DNA of 64,000 bases from Apus apus. Its lineage: Eukaryota; Chordata; Aves; Apodiformes; Apodidae. Every line of letters begins with the position of its first letter. Positions within the stretch are counted from its first letter, which is position 1. The position numbers were made by a program, and so were the translations under genes. A model generated the notes under the pieces. It worked only from the letters and a program-made list of their open reading frames with translations, was not told the origin of the DNA and ran no database searches. This document shows positions 30,070 to 43,600 of this stretch, piece after piece. The stretch is taken from positions 38,166,511-38,230,510 of the forward strand of contig NC_067285.1 in NCBI RefSeq assembly GCF_020740795.1, read 5' to 3'.

Positions 30070-31543
30070 TCCCTCCCAAGGCGGTATTTGCTCACTTGGT
30101 GTCAAACAACAAGCCTGAGTGTGTCCCCACCTAGCCTGCATGGGGTCCACACCTCACCAGGGACCCACAGATGGGTTTAGGGCCAAGGAGTCAAGAATTA
30201 GGGTCAATTCTGTAGACGATGGTACAAGAGCTGTGGGATGCTACAGGATGCAGAAGTTGGTGAGCCTGGTGAACACAAGCATTGGGATGGACATCCCAGC
30301 AAGCCATCTTCAGCTGGCTTTCTCCTCCATGGTGCTGTCAGCCTGCCTGAAGCACACCTAGGGGCTTCTCACCTACACACACACATGCACACACCCGTGT
30401 TCCAAAAGCCTGGAATTTGCACCACCACTGTGTAGGAAACCAGCAAGGTGAGGAGCACAATCACCATCTGTCCACTGAGGCTGGTGGCTGCTCAGGAGCT
30501 TGCTGACCACCGTGACACGTAAGACTCTTCCAAGATCACCACAGATTTCAGTTACATCCTGTCTCCTTCAGAGTGAAGTCAGATTATTTAGAAAAACCAA
30601 AATAAAATCACACAACCCTAAGTAAAACAGATGCTTCAGAGTAGAAGGTGTTAATCAAACTGATTCAGCCCAATGCCATGTCCTGAAGATTGCGGTGGTA
30701 TGGATTTGTTGCTTGTTTGTTGTGGGGTTTTTTTTGTAAAAATCACATTATACATGGTACAAGACTTTTTTTTTTTTTTTACAGAAAGCCTGGCATCTAG
30801 AAATAAGAGGTAGAACTACTCATAACTATATGCTTCCTGCTGCAGGAAAAATTCATTTTTCTTTACAGTAATTAAAAAAAGGTTAAAAAAATTGACAAAA
30901 AAAAAAAAAGTTGTAGGTTAGGCCCCCATAATTTAAACAAAATAATCTAGGAAAATAACACTCTTCAATGTACCTGACAGATTAAGTCCATTAAAGTGTT
31001 TCTTAAAACAAACAAAAAAAATTGCATAGGAAAGGGACATTTCAAAACACATGCTACAACGATGGCAATGGTTTCTCTGTGCTGGGAGTCAAGTACCTTT
31101 GCCTTTTCCTTCCCGTGGTAACTACAAGCACAGGGTTGAAGAGCAAGTTTCTGTTAGCAGCACTTTCCAGCATCTTCCAGCAGTGGAAGCAAGACATCAA
31201 ATTAGCCTGGAGGTCAGTTTTGTTCTGCCAGAGGACAAACAGGACACAGGAACAAACACTGGTGCCCAGCAACAGTCATGCCAGCTCCTCTGCCAGCTCC
31301 CACGGGGATGAGATGGGATCCTTACTGCTTCTGCTCTCTGCTTGCCCACCAGAGAGACACAGGTGTGTGGAAGCAACAGAGAAGGCCAAACCAGTCTTGG
31401 TCAGCGGGGGGACACGGGGTGAGGAAGGGTGGGAGGAGATCCGGGGGACGGTGCATTTTCCTTTGCGGGTGGGGAGCAGAGAGCATTTTAATATTTGGCT
31501 AGTGGCAAAATAAATTCCAGAAAAGATTTAACAGACAGACAAA

Positions 31544-31649
31544 TTACAAAGTAGTTTCTGTTCCCTTGCTCCTCCAGAAATAACCATTGTCTTCAGGCTC
31601 AAGTTCTATTCTAATTTGAGGCACAACTTTTACTGGAGTTCGTGGAGGG
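31544..31649 (-). CDS. SLC4A4: SLC4A4 last exon, NBCe1-C tail with PDZ ligand
   Basis: Reached in frame only when the 97-bp exon at 34526-34622 is skipped. Encodes [20 protein letters not shown] and then a tail ending [11 protein letters not shown], with TAA at 31544-31546. The final ETTL is a class I PDZ-binding motif known from the brain NBCe1-C variant. In the A/B mRNA this exon is 3' UTR. Confidence 0.9.
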
Positions 31650-34600
31650 CTGCAAAGAAAAAGACAAGGTAAGAGTGAGGATTCCTGTGCTCAGGACTTC
31701 TGGAACAAAAAATAACCTGCAACTTGCAAGACAAAACCAGCATTTGACAAATCATTTAAAATATCACTTAAAATAATTACAATGAGTTGGTCTAAACACT
31801 GCTCATGTCAGGAGGTAAAGGCACTGATGTCATTTACTGAGGAGCTCCAAATACTCAGTTGCGGCAACACTCATAAACTGCCTTTGAAATCATCAGGTTA
31901 TGGCCATTGAGATTAATCTCACACACTCTCTAACACCTGGAAGTGCAAATAATTCCTCAGTGTTTCAGAGGACCACTGCTGCCTCCTGGACTCCTGGTGC
32001 TGGGAGGACCAAGGGGGCCCCAAGGGGCTGAGCCATGACTGAGAAATTGTTATTTAACTCCTCCTTGCTACAATGTAAGTTTATTATTTACTCCATTTTC
32101 CACCACAGACAGGAAAATTGATTACTTCTGCTTTACAACAACCTGTGACATGACTGAAGGAAAACAAGGGCAATTTTTTGGCGGTTTTTTAATATATTTT
32201 TTTAAGGCGAAACAGACCAAATTCATTTCATTTCCCCTCTGTAGATGTGTTTTCTAGACTCCTCCCCAGCTGCTCGACATCCTTCTCCTGGTTCAGACCC
32301 CAAACCAGCCCATTTTTCAGGTGCTTACCTTGGCATGGTGTGTGACTGAAGGAAAGGAATTGCATCAGCATGACGTATGGCGTTCAAGGAATGTTGGTGA
32401 TTTTTCTCCTGTCAGGGAGGGAAGAAAGTCTCGTTTGTCATTCCCGGCGGCACTGATGGCTTCTCCAGCCCAGCCTCAGTTTCTCCAGCCTACTCTCATC
32501 TACTTGACAATGCTTTTGTCCTGCTGTCTGCCTGCCAGGTGGATTTCACAGCCTAGACATAAAAATACTCCATTTCTTTCTCTCTCCTCCATGAGAAAAA
32601 CTGCCCACATGACCAAAAGACTCATTTCCCAAGACTTCCACCACCTTTGGGTCTTGACACTTACCTTTTAGCTACACCTCTTTAGTGACCCTGTGCTCCT
32701 CTCTCTCACACCCAACTCCTTGTGAGAAAATAGGTGGCCCCTTGCCTGCAATGCCTTTCCTCTGCTGGAAATAATCCTGCTCTTGCCAGTGCTGAAGGAA
32801 AGCTGACCTCAGTAGTATTCTTAGAAATATACTTTGAATCCTCGAGTACAGGTACATTCCAGGACAATATCATGGTCTATCACAGAATCATAAAATGGTT
32901 TGGGTTGGAAGGGACCTTCAAGATCATGTAGTTCCAACCCCCTTGCATGGGCAGGGACACCTCCTGCTTGATCAGGTTGCTCAAGGCCCCATTCAACCTG
33001 GTCTTGAAGACCTCCAGGGAGGGGCAGCCACAACCTCCCTGGGCAACCTGTGCCAGTGTCTCACCACCCTTACAAGAAAGAACTTTTTCCTAATGTCCAA
33101 CCTGAATCTCCCCTCTTTAAGCTTCAGATCATTGCCCTTTGTCCTCTCACTACACACCTGTGTAAAAAGCCCTACCCCAGCTTTCTTGTAGGCCCCCTTC
33201 AGATATGGGAAAGTTTTTAAAAGTCTAGATGGATTCCAGGTACTTTTTCTAGTCAAATGGTCTCTGGGGGTTTTGGTTTGGGGTTGGTTTTTTTTGTTAG
33301 TTTCTAATTAAAAAGCAGCCAATCAAATACTGGATTATAAAAATGTGCAAATACACAAATACACATGGGTGATCTAGTCCATGTTGTCTCAGGTTTGTGG
33401 CAGAATTGACTCTTCCTGCGCTATTTCAGTCTTCAATACATTGAAAGAGCGCAACTGGTCACAAGATCCTGGGCATACCACTTAGGATTCAGTTTGGTTT
33501 TAGCACATCAGGGCATTCTCAAAGAAAAACTAAGAGGACCTGTTTGGTTGCCTGAGGCTGATTTAGCTCCTTTTGATTATCAGCAAAACACTGAGAATGT
33601 CTAAATTCTCAGAAAAACATCCATTTTCCTATGGCTTTGCTCTGTAATGCCAATCCCTAAGTGTCCCCATATCTAAAAACCCCAGAGCAGCGCTTAAGAT
33701 TGCCTGAGGTATCCAAAGACCTCAAGAACTGTGGGTGCAGATCCTACTCCTAGAAGCCTCATGAGCAGCATTGCAGCAGCACTAATTGATTCCTCTCATT
33801 CCTCCTCCTCCCCTCCCCATCTCATGACAAAAGTCTGTAATATGGAAAGTGAAAATGACCGAAAATGAAGATCAGAATAATCAATTCCAGGTATTAACAA
33901 AGGAAATAAAAGAGGAACAGAGTGGCACAAAAGCCAACCACCTAAGAAGGGAAAGAGGTTAATGGTCAGCTGATCCCTGCCTTGTTAGCTCAACGCAATG
34001 TGGATCAATGAGGTGCTTAATTCCTCATTAAAGTGCTGATTTTTGCCCTGCTTGGCACCTAAGGAAACAAATGGGAATGGGACAGCCATGCGGTTTAGAC
34101 ATGCTGCAAATCCAGACCACTAAGCTCAGAGGGGAAGAAAACCAGTAAAGAAAGAAATCACATCAGCGTTACCACAAAAGGGGAAAGGTCAGGAAAGAGA
34201 GGAGGAGAGACTGAGTGATCAAGAGGCCTGTTGGGAGCTGGATAGAAGCGCTTAAGCTGGAGGCACCAGAGGTAACAACATCAACTTTTGTAACCAGCAA
34301 AGAAAAAAAAGCTCAGAAAACCAAAATTGGTCATAAATCAGAGGCCTGGAAATTAAACGGGGGGGAAGGAAGGGGGGGGACAGAATAAAGAACAAGAAAA
34401 AGTGCTTCTCAAGTAATAGGAAAGTTGTTTGTTGTTTTTTTAAAAAAAATCACTCTATATAGATATATAATTTTTGTACTGCAAGTCAGAGTCAAGCAGA
34501 CATGGAAGAGGTTAGTTCTACTCACTGTCAGCAGGTTTGCTATCACTTAGGAAAGGTTCCTGCTCCATGATGTCCATTGGTATTTTAATACTTGGGACTT

Positions 34601-37600
34601 TTTCTGAGTAGGGGCAGTCAGACTGTGAAAGAAACGTGTAAAAGTCTTAGAATATTTTCACTGCTCACTCTCGTATCGTCTCCCACAAATTATCACTACT
34701 CTTTATGCAGTTTCTGGAGGAATGAGGAAAAGAAGAAAAAAAATACCAAAGCATCGCCCAGCCTAGTTTCCTGCTGGTTTCCACTGGTGTCGCAAGCTGG
34801 TACTGTGGGCTACAGAACTGGCTCCCCACTGCACCCCACTTTCCCTCTTCCTTCACACTACCAAATTAAAACAGATCTAAAGAATCTTCTGGTGTCCTTG
34901 TTGTCTTCCCCTTTCCCCACCTCACCAGCTCCTTACAAGACACCATCCAGTTCCTCTTGGAGCTGGCTGAAGGAAACACAGATGGAAAATGCACCCATAG
35001 GCAGAAATCGCAGGCAACTGCCTTCTCTGAAAGCTCATAAAAATGTTTTATCCTGCTGTAGTTTCTCTAAAACCCCTTTTTTTCTTCCCAATTGCTCTAG
35101 AAGGATGCTGGCCAGACATAATACGGTGGAGGTTCCTTCAGCTGGACTGTCTCAACTCCCCCTTTAAGTGGAGTCAAACCCTGTTGCAATGACACCTCTG
35201 TTTACAGTAAGATGCTTCCTCAAATCCAGGGCCCCTGTAGGAATTCAGTTCTCCCAGCCAGGCAAGATAAAGAAGAGGCACAAGCATAGAGAAAAGCTGT
35301 ACCCAGGGTCCCCCAGCCTGTGGGTAACAGGATTTACACCCCACTGGCTCCTGGTTAATGGAAGGTACTTGGAATTGATTTTGCTTTGTTAAAAATAAAA
35401 GCATCTTCTTGTAAGCAAGGAAAGGCTGATATTGCAGAACTTGGCAAAAAAAATAAAGTAATAATTTGCCAGGAAGGTTAACACATCCTTTTTTCTGGAG
35501 AAAACCAGACACAGCACCAAGTGTGATGCTGGGGTGGAGGGAGGGAGACTTCAGGGCAGGGCAGGAAAACATCACAGAGGCCAAAGCAGCTCTATCCCTG
35601 GATTATTTTATTTTTTTTACATTATTTTTTACCACAGCTGATATCCAGTGAAGTATTTCATACTCCAATAGCAACATGTTTCCTCAGGAGCATTTTTAGG
35701 AGGCGGAGGGATGAAGCGTAGCTCAAATCACAATGATTCTGCAGAAAAGCACTGAGACAACAAAGACAACCCCAAACCCCCATCCCTTTGGGGCCGTGCT
35801 GTGAGCAGAGCAAGAGAGCTGGGAAACCTCACCACCTATCGCCATCCCAGTGCTCAGGAATCACAGAATATGCTGAGTTGGAAGGGACCCATCAGGATCA
35901 TCAAGTCCAATTCCTGTCCCTGTGTAGGGCACCCCAAGAATCACATCATGTCTACCTTAGGGTCTACCTTAAACTTCACCATCTCAAATGAACGGAGAGA
36001 CAGAGAAATTATCAGCAATGGGTAAAAACGCCCCAAAGGGGAGAAGAGACAGTTGCACACCACCTCTGACTCTGAAACTAAATACAGGAGTCCAAGGTTC
36101 GTTGTGTTTTTTTTTTAAATATAGTCTGGCCTTTCTTGGATCATGCATTTTTTTGACATAAAATCAGAGAGGAAATCAAGGTGTTCAGCAGGGAGATGGA
36201 GGGGACATATTTCTGGAAAGGAAAGGGTGAAAAGAATCAAACTAATAATGCCAACATTCAGGAAGCTGGTAAAAGCAAGTGCTGAAAAAAAAACAACAAA
36301 CCAAAGAAGAGTTAAGAACCAACATTTTGCATAAATTGTCTTGCCCATTAAATCAATTACTGTACCTGCAACTCATGAAAAGCCTGGGAAGAGAGGCGAT
36401 TGCTTTGAAGATACTGGAGATACGGGAGCCATGACTAGGGATACAACACTGCTGGATTCAAATCAGCCAAGAGAAGGGGATGGAGTCAAACCTTTGCTGA
36501 CTATTCCCTAAGGATGCAGGGTGTTTTCTCTCCCTCCAGTTTGCACAAAGTTACCTGCTGAAGGAAACCCTCACCCTCAGCCTCCCAGGAACTGGAGGAA
36601 TGTCAGGAAAGGGGAGCTTGCTGTCTGAAATAAGAGCCAATCTTCCCAGTCGGGATTCAGCTGGATCTACCAAGGTGTGGATCCAGGCTGCCTCCTACAA
36701 CCCTGCAGCCTCACCTAACAAAATTCCTACATGTTCTGCTTTAGACACCATAGATGTAAGGCCTTTTCTCATCGGAACAGCCTGACTTAGCTGCCTCTAA
36801 CTCAACTCTGCAGAGGTTCTCACACAGCTTTCACATGAAGGACTCAGGCTCCAGCTTGTTCTTCACCAGGGCTGAGGTTACCTTTTCTCTCATCCCAACC
36901 TTGAGCAAGACCATGCATTGGGATGGTCTGGGGGAGCTCCTGGAGCTGCTGTTTTCCTCTTGAAGACACCAGATGTTATCTGAGCCACAAGCAGAGCTTA
37001 TCTCGTAGATCTGCTCAATGCCAAAATGAAGGCAGCAGAAAACCCCCAGCCAAAGAGTGAGGCACAAGACCCACAGCACTTGTAACCCTTTGGTTTGGGG
37101 GTGGCTGCAGGTCAGAGACCTGGGCAGGAGCACTCAAGAAAAGGCCAGCTGGGTTTTCCTGCTGCCTGCCTCCTCCCAGCCTGCAATCCCTTCTCATTTG
37201 TTTCTTCTGCCACATTAAAATGGGATTTTCTTCCAGCTTCAGGTGACCTTACCTCTGCCTCCATCACAGGAAAAGCCTTTCTTCATGAATCCTGGATGGT
37301 TCCATGAGCAGAAAAAGTGACACTCTGCTTAGTACTCCCCATGCAGCCTAAAATTCGAGCCCAGCTCCCTTTTCACATTGCAAAAGGTGCTGCTGACCAA
37401 GGCAACCAGCTCTCCAAAGGCAGCTCCCACTTGCTCTATAAAGGGCTATATAACCAGCATGTTTAGCACTTTGAATTTCTAGGATTTGAGCTCACACTAG
37501 CCCTGGGTAGGAGAACATTTAAAGGCATGAGGACTACATTTCTTCTTATTATATATACAGTAAAAAATAGAGCAGTCTAAGGCACATGGAACTGGTCACT

Positions 37601-40600
37601 GCACATAGTAATGACCTCAGTAGCTACGGGTCTATTTTAGAGCATGCTGCAACCTGAGGAAGGACCAGAGTACACTGCAGAAGGGCACGTATGTTTTCAA
37701 AATATTTGGGTAGTGAGAATTACCAACAGAAAGCAGTCTCTCCTGCAGCAGGACAAGCCACACCCTTTTTTTTGCCCTTTTAAAAGTAATTTTAAAATAT
37801 CAAAAAGAAAAATGGAATATATTGAGAAGTAACAGAGCTGCTGCTGAAAACCATTCTCCTCCTACAATGTAAAGGTCCGTGATGGGAAGAAAGGCAAAGG
37901 AGGGAAAGACAAATAAGGCAGGGTGATGGCAGGCATTCTAGTACAGGGCATGGCATCTCTGCAGACACCTAGTGGCCTTGTGAAGTGTGATTTCACTCTT
38001 GGCAATGCAAGTCCCACCTACCCCAGGCTGGTGACATATGGGAAAGGGAAGGAGATGTAGGAAAGATGTTGTGTTTGGGGCTGATTTGCTGCAGCAGCAA
38101 AAGACTGAGCTGGTTGGATTCACCACAGGCTGGGAAATGCCCAGCCTCAGAGCTGTGAAGGGGCAGGGATTGTCCCCTGGGATTTGCTAGCTAGAAGTGA
38201 GTCATTTGACAAGAGCAGAAAGCTCCTTACATCATCATTGTCACTGTCCATACTGCCCTTCTTCTTCTTCTTCTTCTTCTCGTCCTCTTTCTTTTTCTTG
38301 TCCTTTTCTGGAATGACGTCATCAAGGAAGCTTAAGTCATGTTGGGAGAAGAGGTAGTCCATGGCTTTTCTGACTGCTACAAGGGCCAGGATCTGAAAAG
38401 GCAGAGAGGGACTTCTCAGTCATGTGTTACTTTTAATTGGGAACACTCTGTGCATCCCTCTTCATGCTGCTTCTCAAACCCATACACTTTAACTCTGGTT
38501 GTACACAAACATAGGGAGAACAAGATGAACACCTGGGCTACCTCCATCAACTTCCAATTCTGAACTGTGACTGCTTCACGTCTGAATAAACAGGAGCAAT
38601 GTGCAGAAACGCATGTGGAATCACTTAAAGACTCCTGGAAAGATCAAGGTGGTCTTTAAATTCTGACTGACAGGCATTAGGCAAAAGAGACAAAAAATGA
38701 GCATTTTAATTTGGTTTTGGATTCAGATAGCATATGGAGGTTCACAGGGGCAGCCTGAGTGATAAGATGTCTTAACTTTTTTCTCAACACTTCCCCAGAT
38801 GTAAGAGCTCTTTAGAAAGACAAAGGCCATGCTATGTCCTCTTCTTCTGTTTGCAGAAGAAAGTTTCCTAGGGTTGAGGCTGCAGGGAACTGGGGGAAAA
38901 GCTTGTTCTGAGCAAGACTGCAGTCAACAGCACTGGAAAAAAACAGAAGGGATGTGTCTGAAAAGGGTGCTTACATTGACACTGGGTTTAACGCCACCAC
39001 CAGATGTCTACCAAGATCATATCTACACTTCACCAAAGGGTTCAGTGACAGGCTGAAAGCTCGTCTTGGCTGCTATAAAATATAACCCATTCCTGACAAC
39101 TGCAGACTGCCTCAAAGAGCTTGTTCTGAGCAACGATCATCAATGGCACAAACTATTCCTAGGAAAAGATCTCAAGCTTTGACTTGTGTAACTTAAGACA
39201 TGATCACTGAGGACAGAAATTACTCAGGGGGTGGAAAGATGCCACGTAAACACCCGTGATTATCCCATTATTAATTATTTCTGTATTAGAAGTGCTTTTC
39301 CTTCAAATAAACAGAGGCTATTGGCTGGATCTTCACAAATTGGAAGCTTTTTTGTTTATGAGTGCAAATAATGGAGGTTTGTCAACAGATCCAGTGCATC
39401 TAAGCTGTGACTCACCTTCACTGAGCCTGCCCCATTAGAGACAACTTGAGAAGACGTCAGAGTTGCTCAGGGCCTCTTCTATTCTGTGCAAAGTCTAGTC
39501 TGTCTGTCTATTCATGCGTCTGAGATCTGAGATTCAGTTTCCAACAGCTGTACAACTCAGCCATGAAAATACAATGGACCGGCGTGTCAGTGGGAGCTGC
39601 TGATTTTAAACACCTTTCCATATGAACATGAGTCCCAGCAGGAACATTTGGAGGATGTTTTCACTTCCATCATCTTTTCTCATTTCACCAGCATAAGAGA
39701 ACAAATGCTTGTCCTTGCTGTGTTTTCTGCTTTTATTCCTTCTCCCCCTTAAATAAACACTGCAGTGCAAAACTGCAGCCACAACTGAAACTCTACTTGT
39801 CCATAAGCCTGAAATTAGGTGACACTGGGCCAAGATTTCTTGAGGGAGTTTCATAAAGCTTTGACTTTGCAGCAGTCTGACCCATCTCCAAGCCAGGAGC
39901 AAGACTCAGCAGAATCTCTCTGCATGCAGCTCTGATTCCACAGGATCCACACTTGATCCATTTGGCTCTCCAGCCACCTTCCTCCCAGCTGTTCCAGTCC
40001 AGCTTGAGGTCAGGCACAGAGGTGGAGAAGAAATTACTCCACACCCCTTGCTTTAGCATTCATGGTCACAGGTTTTGATGCCTGAGGCAAAGTGTAAACA
40101 CCGCTTAACACTTGTTTGGTTTTTACTGGGTGTGTGTGAATGTGTCTGTAGCTCTAGTGATAACCTAAGTGCACAGAAAGCTGTTTCGCTATTCACCTTC
40201 CTTGATGTAGAAAACCTGCATCAGATGGACTGCACAGCGTGTATTTAAGAAACACTTCTGTCTGATGAACATTTGATCTCTCTACATCCAACCTAAGTTT
40301 TAACCTGGCTCTGATAGGTGTTACCAGAAACAGGACATGCATCCCACAAACTGCCATATCACCCTCTGATGTGAAACACAATAATCAACATCATTGTCTT
40401 GTTACCAAAGCTCAAGGAAAAATACATTCTTTTTTTGTTCTTGACTTAGCCAATCCTTTCCCTCCATTTGGCACACCTCTTAGCAGTCAGCCTCATTCTT
40501 TCTTTTCCCAGTTTGTGCTACTTAAAAGCAAGGGAGACATTTTCTGTATGGTAATCAGTGTGGACTAAAAAGGGAAAAACTATGCACCTCTCATTCCTTC

Positions 40601-43600
40601 CTTAACCTCAGGCGCAAAGCACAGCAAGTCTAACCTTGGCAGCCAGGAAAGGTCAAAACTAACTACACCTTTCTGGAAAAAAATTAACTTTGCAGGCTTG
40701 TTTTCCTCCAGCGGATTTATGTAAAGGCAGCCACAGCAACACTGCCCTTGTACAGTCCTACATTGCTGCCATGAGTGAAGGCAGAGCCCTGAGGGAGGGG
40801 TTGAACAGGGAGAGGTTGAATTTGCCTGTTTCTGAGTGTGTGTGGAAGGCGCAGGTGGCAGAAGGGGAATGGCACTTACCATGACAGGGAATATGATAGC
40901 AGCCACAGTGGACTTGAGGATCCAGAGGAGAGCCAGGCACACCACCTGCAGGAAGGTGAAGAGATGGACCCTGCGCAGCGGGACATGGCGCAGGTAGATG
41001 AAGTCAGGCTGGTGTTTCAGAGGCATCAAGAGCAGCTTCAGACGGTCCATGAACTGGGAAAGGAAATGGACATTTAAATGAAACCCAGGACATGCACAAG
41101 AGAGGTACGAAAGCATTCTTGCACCACAAAGGGCAAGCATCAACTTGCTTTCCTGCCATAAAAGAAACCACGTAGAAAACCCAACACAGCTCCTCCATTC
41201 TGACTGACTTATGCTTAATGCAGGGTGGGCCAAACACGTTAACTCAGTTGTCTCAACTGAAGGCCCCAGGTCTAACCTATATTTGGCAACTAAACAGAGA
41301 CATGGGAACAAAGCTTCTCTCAAAGCCAGGTCTTGAGGTGCTCTTGTTTCAAGGAGCAGGACTCCATGTGCTCTGGTGATGAGCATGTCAACCAAGGAAT
41401 GAATGTTGGTCAAAACTGCTCCGCTGGCTTCCAAAGAATGGGCCTGATCTGCTGCGGCTGGTGGACACTGGGAATTCTCTCTTGAAGAGCATTCTTCATT
41501 ACCCACAACATAGAGAAAACAAGATGAATGCCCAAACCACAGTTGGCATCAAACTCTGGGTCACTTCTGCCACCCTCCCCTGCCCCACTCCTGCCAAGGA
41601 AAGACATTCAGCATTTAAAAACACTGCTGCTTTTTTTTTTTTTTTCCAATAAATGGGGAGCAGAGGTGAGGGCAGACACCACATCACCAGAGAACAGAGA
41701 GACACCCAAGCAGAGAGTGGGCAGCTTTTCCGGCAGCCTCCCCTGCTCCACGCTGGACTTGGAGTACAACCAAAACTGGGATTTCTCATCGAGTGAAAAA
41801 ACATCCTTGAGGAGGGGAAAACAAGCTGCCCAGTCCCCTGACCACCTGGGCTGGGAAGAAAGGGAAATCCCCCCTCCAGAAGAACCAACCCTAGGGCAAA
41901 GATTATAATACCCTCCTTGTCCCCTGCCCCAAAGCAGGCCTGCTGCCCACTGCTGAGACCAGACTGATCTCCCCCCAGTGAACGAAAACTGGGGTGAGAA
42001 TCACGCCAAAGAATACCCCAGGAAATTCCCATGGTGCTCACAGGGACAGCCAGTCTTTTTCCTGTTAAAGCACGACCAAGTGCTAAAAAGAAAAGCCATG
42101 ATTAGCAGGGTGCCAGAAAGCAAAAAAACCACTTCCAGCTTCCTAGAGCCAATTACTGCACTGTGAGAAAGGCTCCTTTCGCAATATTTCCTCAGCAATG
42201 AAGAAAAGGGGCCTGGCTCACCTTCACCAGTGAATAACCATGTTCCTGCTCCTTGACAACACGGGCTATTTCCTCAGCGACCAAGAAAGGGGGCCTGGCT
42301 CCCCCTCCCCAGTGAACAACAACGTTCCTGCTCCTTGACAATGTGGAATAACCTTGCTGTCATGAACCACCTCCCTTGTTTTCCTTCAGTCTGGGACAGA
42401 CGTCCTGTTGGAGGACCTGAACCACCCCAGGAGTGAGTCATGGGCCTCCACAAGTCATGGGCAGCCCTCAGCTGGGGGCTGGGGAGAAAATGGTCCCTGG
42501 GGCCTTCAGAAAGCGCACCCCACCACTGACAGAGCCCAGGCTTGGCTGGTCTCCATCTCAGGACAGCCAGCCAGCTCCAGTGTTTGTCAATAGTTCCTAC
42601 CCTCCTGGGGGCTTCTCAAGAAGGGAAAGGAGAGGGTGGAGGAGCAGGGCAACGCTAGGGGGAGGTTGTGAGAGAAAGCCCAAAGCACCTCCCAGCTGGG
42701 AAGGACTCACCTGCACGCCGTTGAGGGATGCGACGCCCATGTAGAGGAAGACGCCGTAGAGCACAGGCATGGGGATGAACTGTGGAGGGAAAATGGGAAG
42801 AAAGGGGGTGAGCAACCTCCCCACGCACAACCCACCACAAACCTGAGGGGATCCCAGCCTAGGATCAACTCAAACTACATCCAGGAGGGGAAAAGGCAGA
42901 GATTAAAGCAAGCAATCCTTCCGCTGTTTTCTGAGGGCTGTGAGGATGTCCCTGTACTCCCTGGAGGGCTGAGGAGCAGGTAAGGGGTCAAGGGAGCCCT
43001 GGCTCTCCTGCTTCATCATGACTTGGACCTCCCTCCAAGAGAGAAGGGGGGAAGGAAGCGGACGGAGGGGAAGGAAGCTAGCCAGCCAGAAAATTAAAAA
43101 GGCAGCAGTGTAAACATGTTCCAGTGAGCTTCAAACTGCTTTTCACCTCTTCAAACTGCTTCACCTCTAACGAATTTGGGAATGTCAGTGTGCAATTTCA
43201 CTTTTTCTGGTAAGACTTGAAGCAGAAGGTAGAGAAGGAAAGGCAGCATGATCCTGTGGTATGTCTGGCTCAGTAAATCATGGAAATCCAACCAGAAAGG
43301 CTCTTCTCAAGTCCCCCTTCAGCGATGATAGTCAGGCCAATGCCATCTCTGACCACTTCATCTTTCACTTACATTAATCCCTAACTACTCAAAAATAGAG
43401 CACCCTGAGTTGCTTCCTTCGCTGCCATAAAACAGTTTCTGCCCAACATCAGTTTCTGCTCCCTTAAGTGCTAAGCGCTACCTGTTCCTTCATCACTTGG
43501 TGTGGTTTATTTGCACCCAAGGAGGACAGAGGGAGCCCTGCCACTGTCACCTGCGTGCAGTGACGGGCAGCTGCCACCGAAGGGCAGCCACAGCACGGCC

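Larger units (their letters stand above)
28075..31543 (-). other. SLC4A4: SLC4A4 3' untranslated region
   Basis: Sequence between the stop of the last coding exon and a minus-strand AATAAA at 28089-28094. The roughly 3.5-kb length fits the long 3' UTR of mammalian SLC4A4. The terminal 400 bases are AT-rich. It contains a (GA)n microsatellite. The exact cleavage site is inferred. Confidence 0.55.

Noticed and set aside
40580..41506. A 308-codon open frame on the minus strand
   Set aside because: It is one real SLC4A4 exon (40880-41053) with intron reading through by chance on both sides; splice sites and family homology define the exon.
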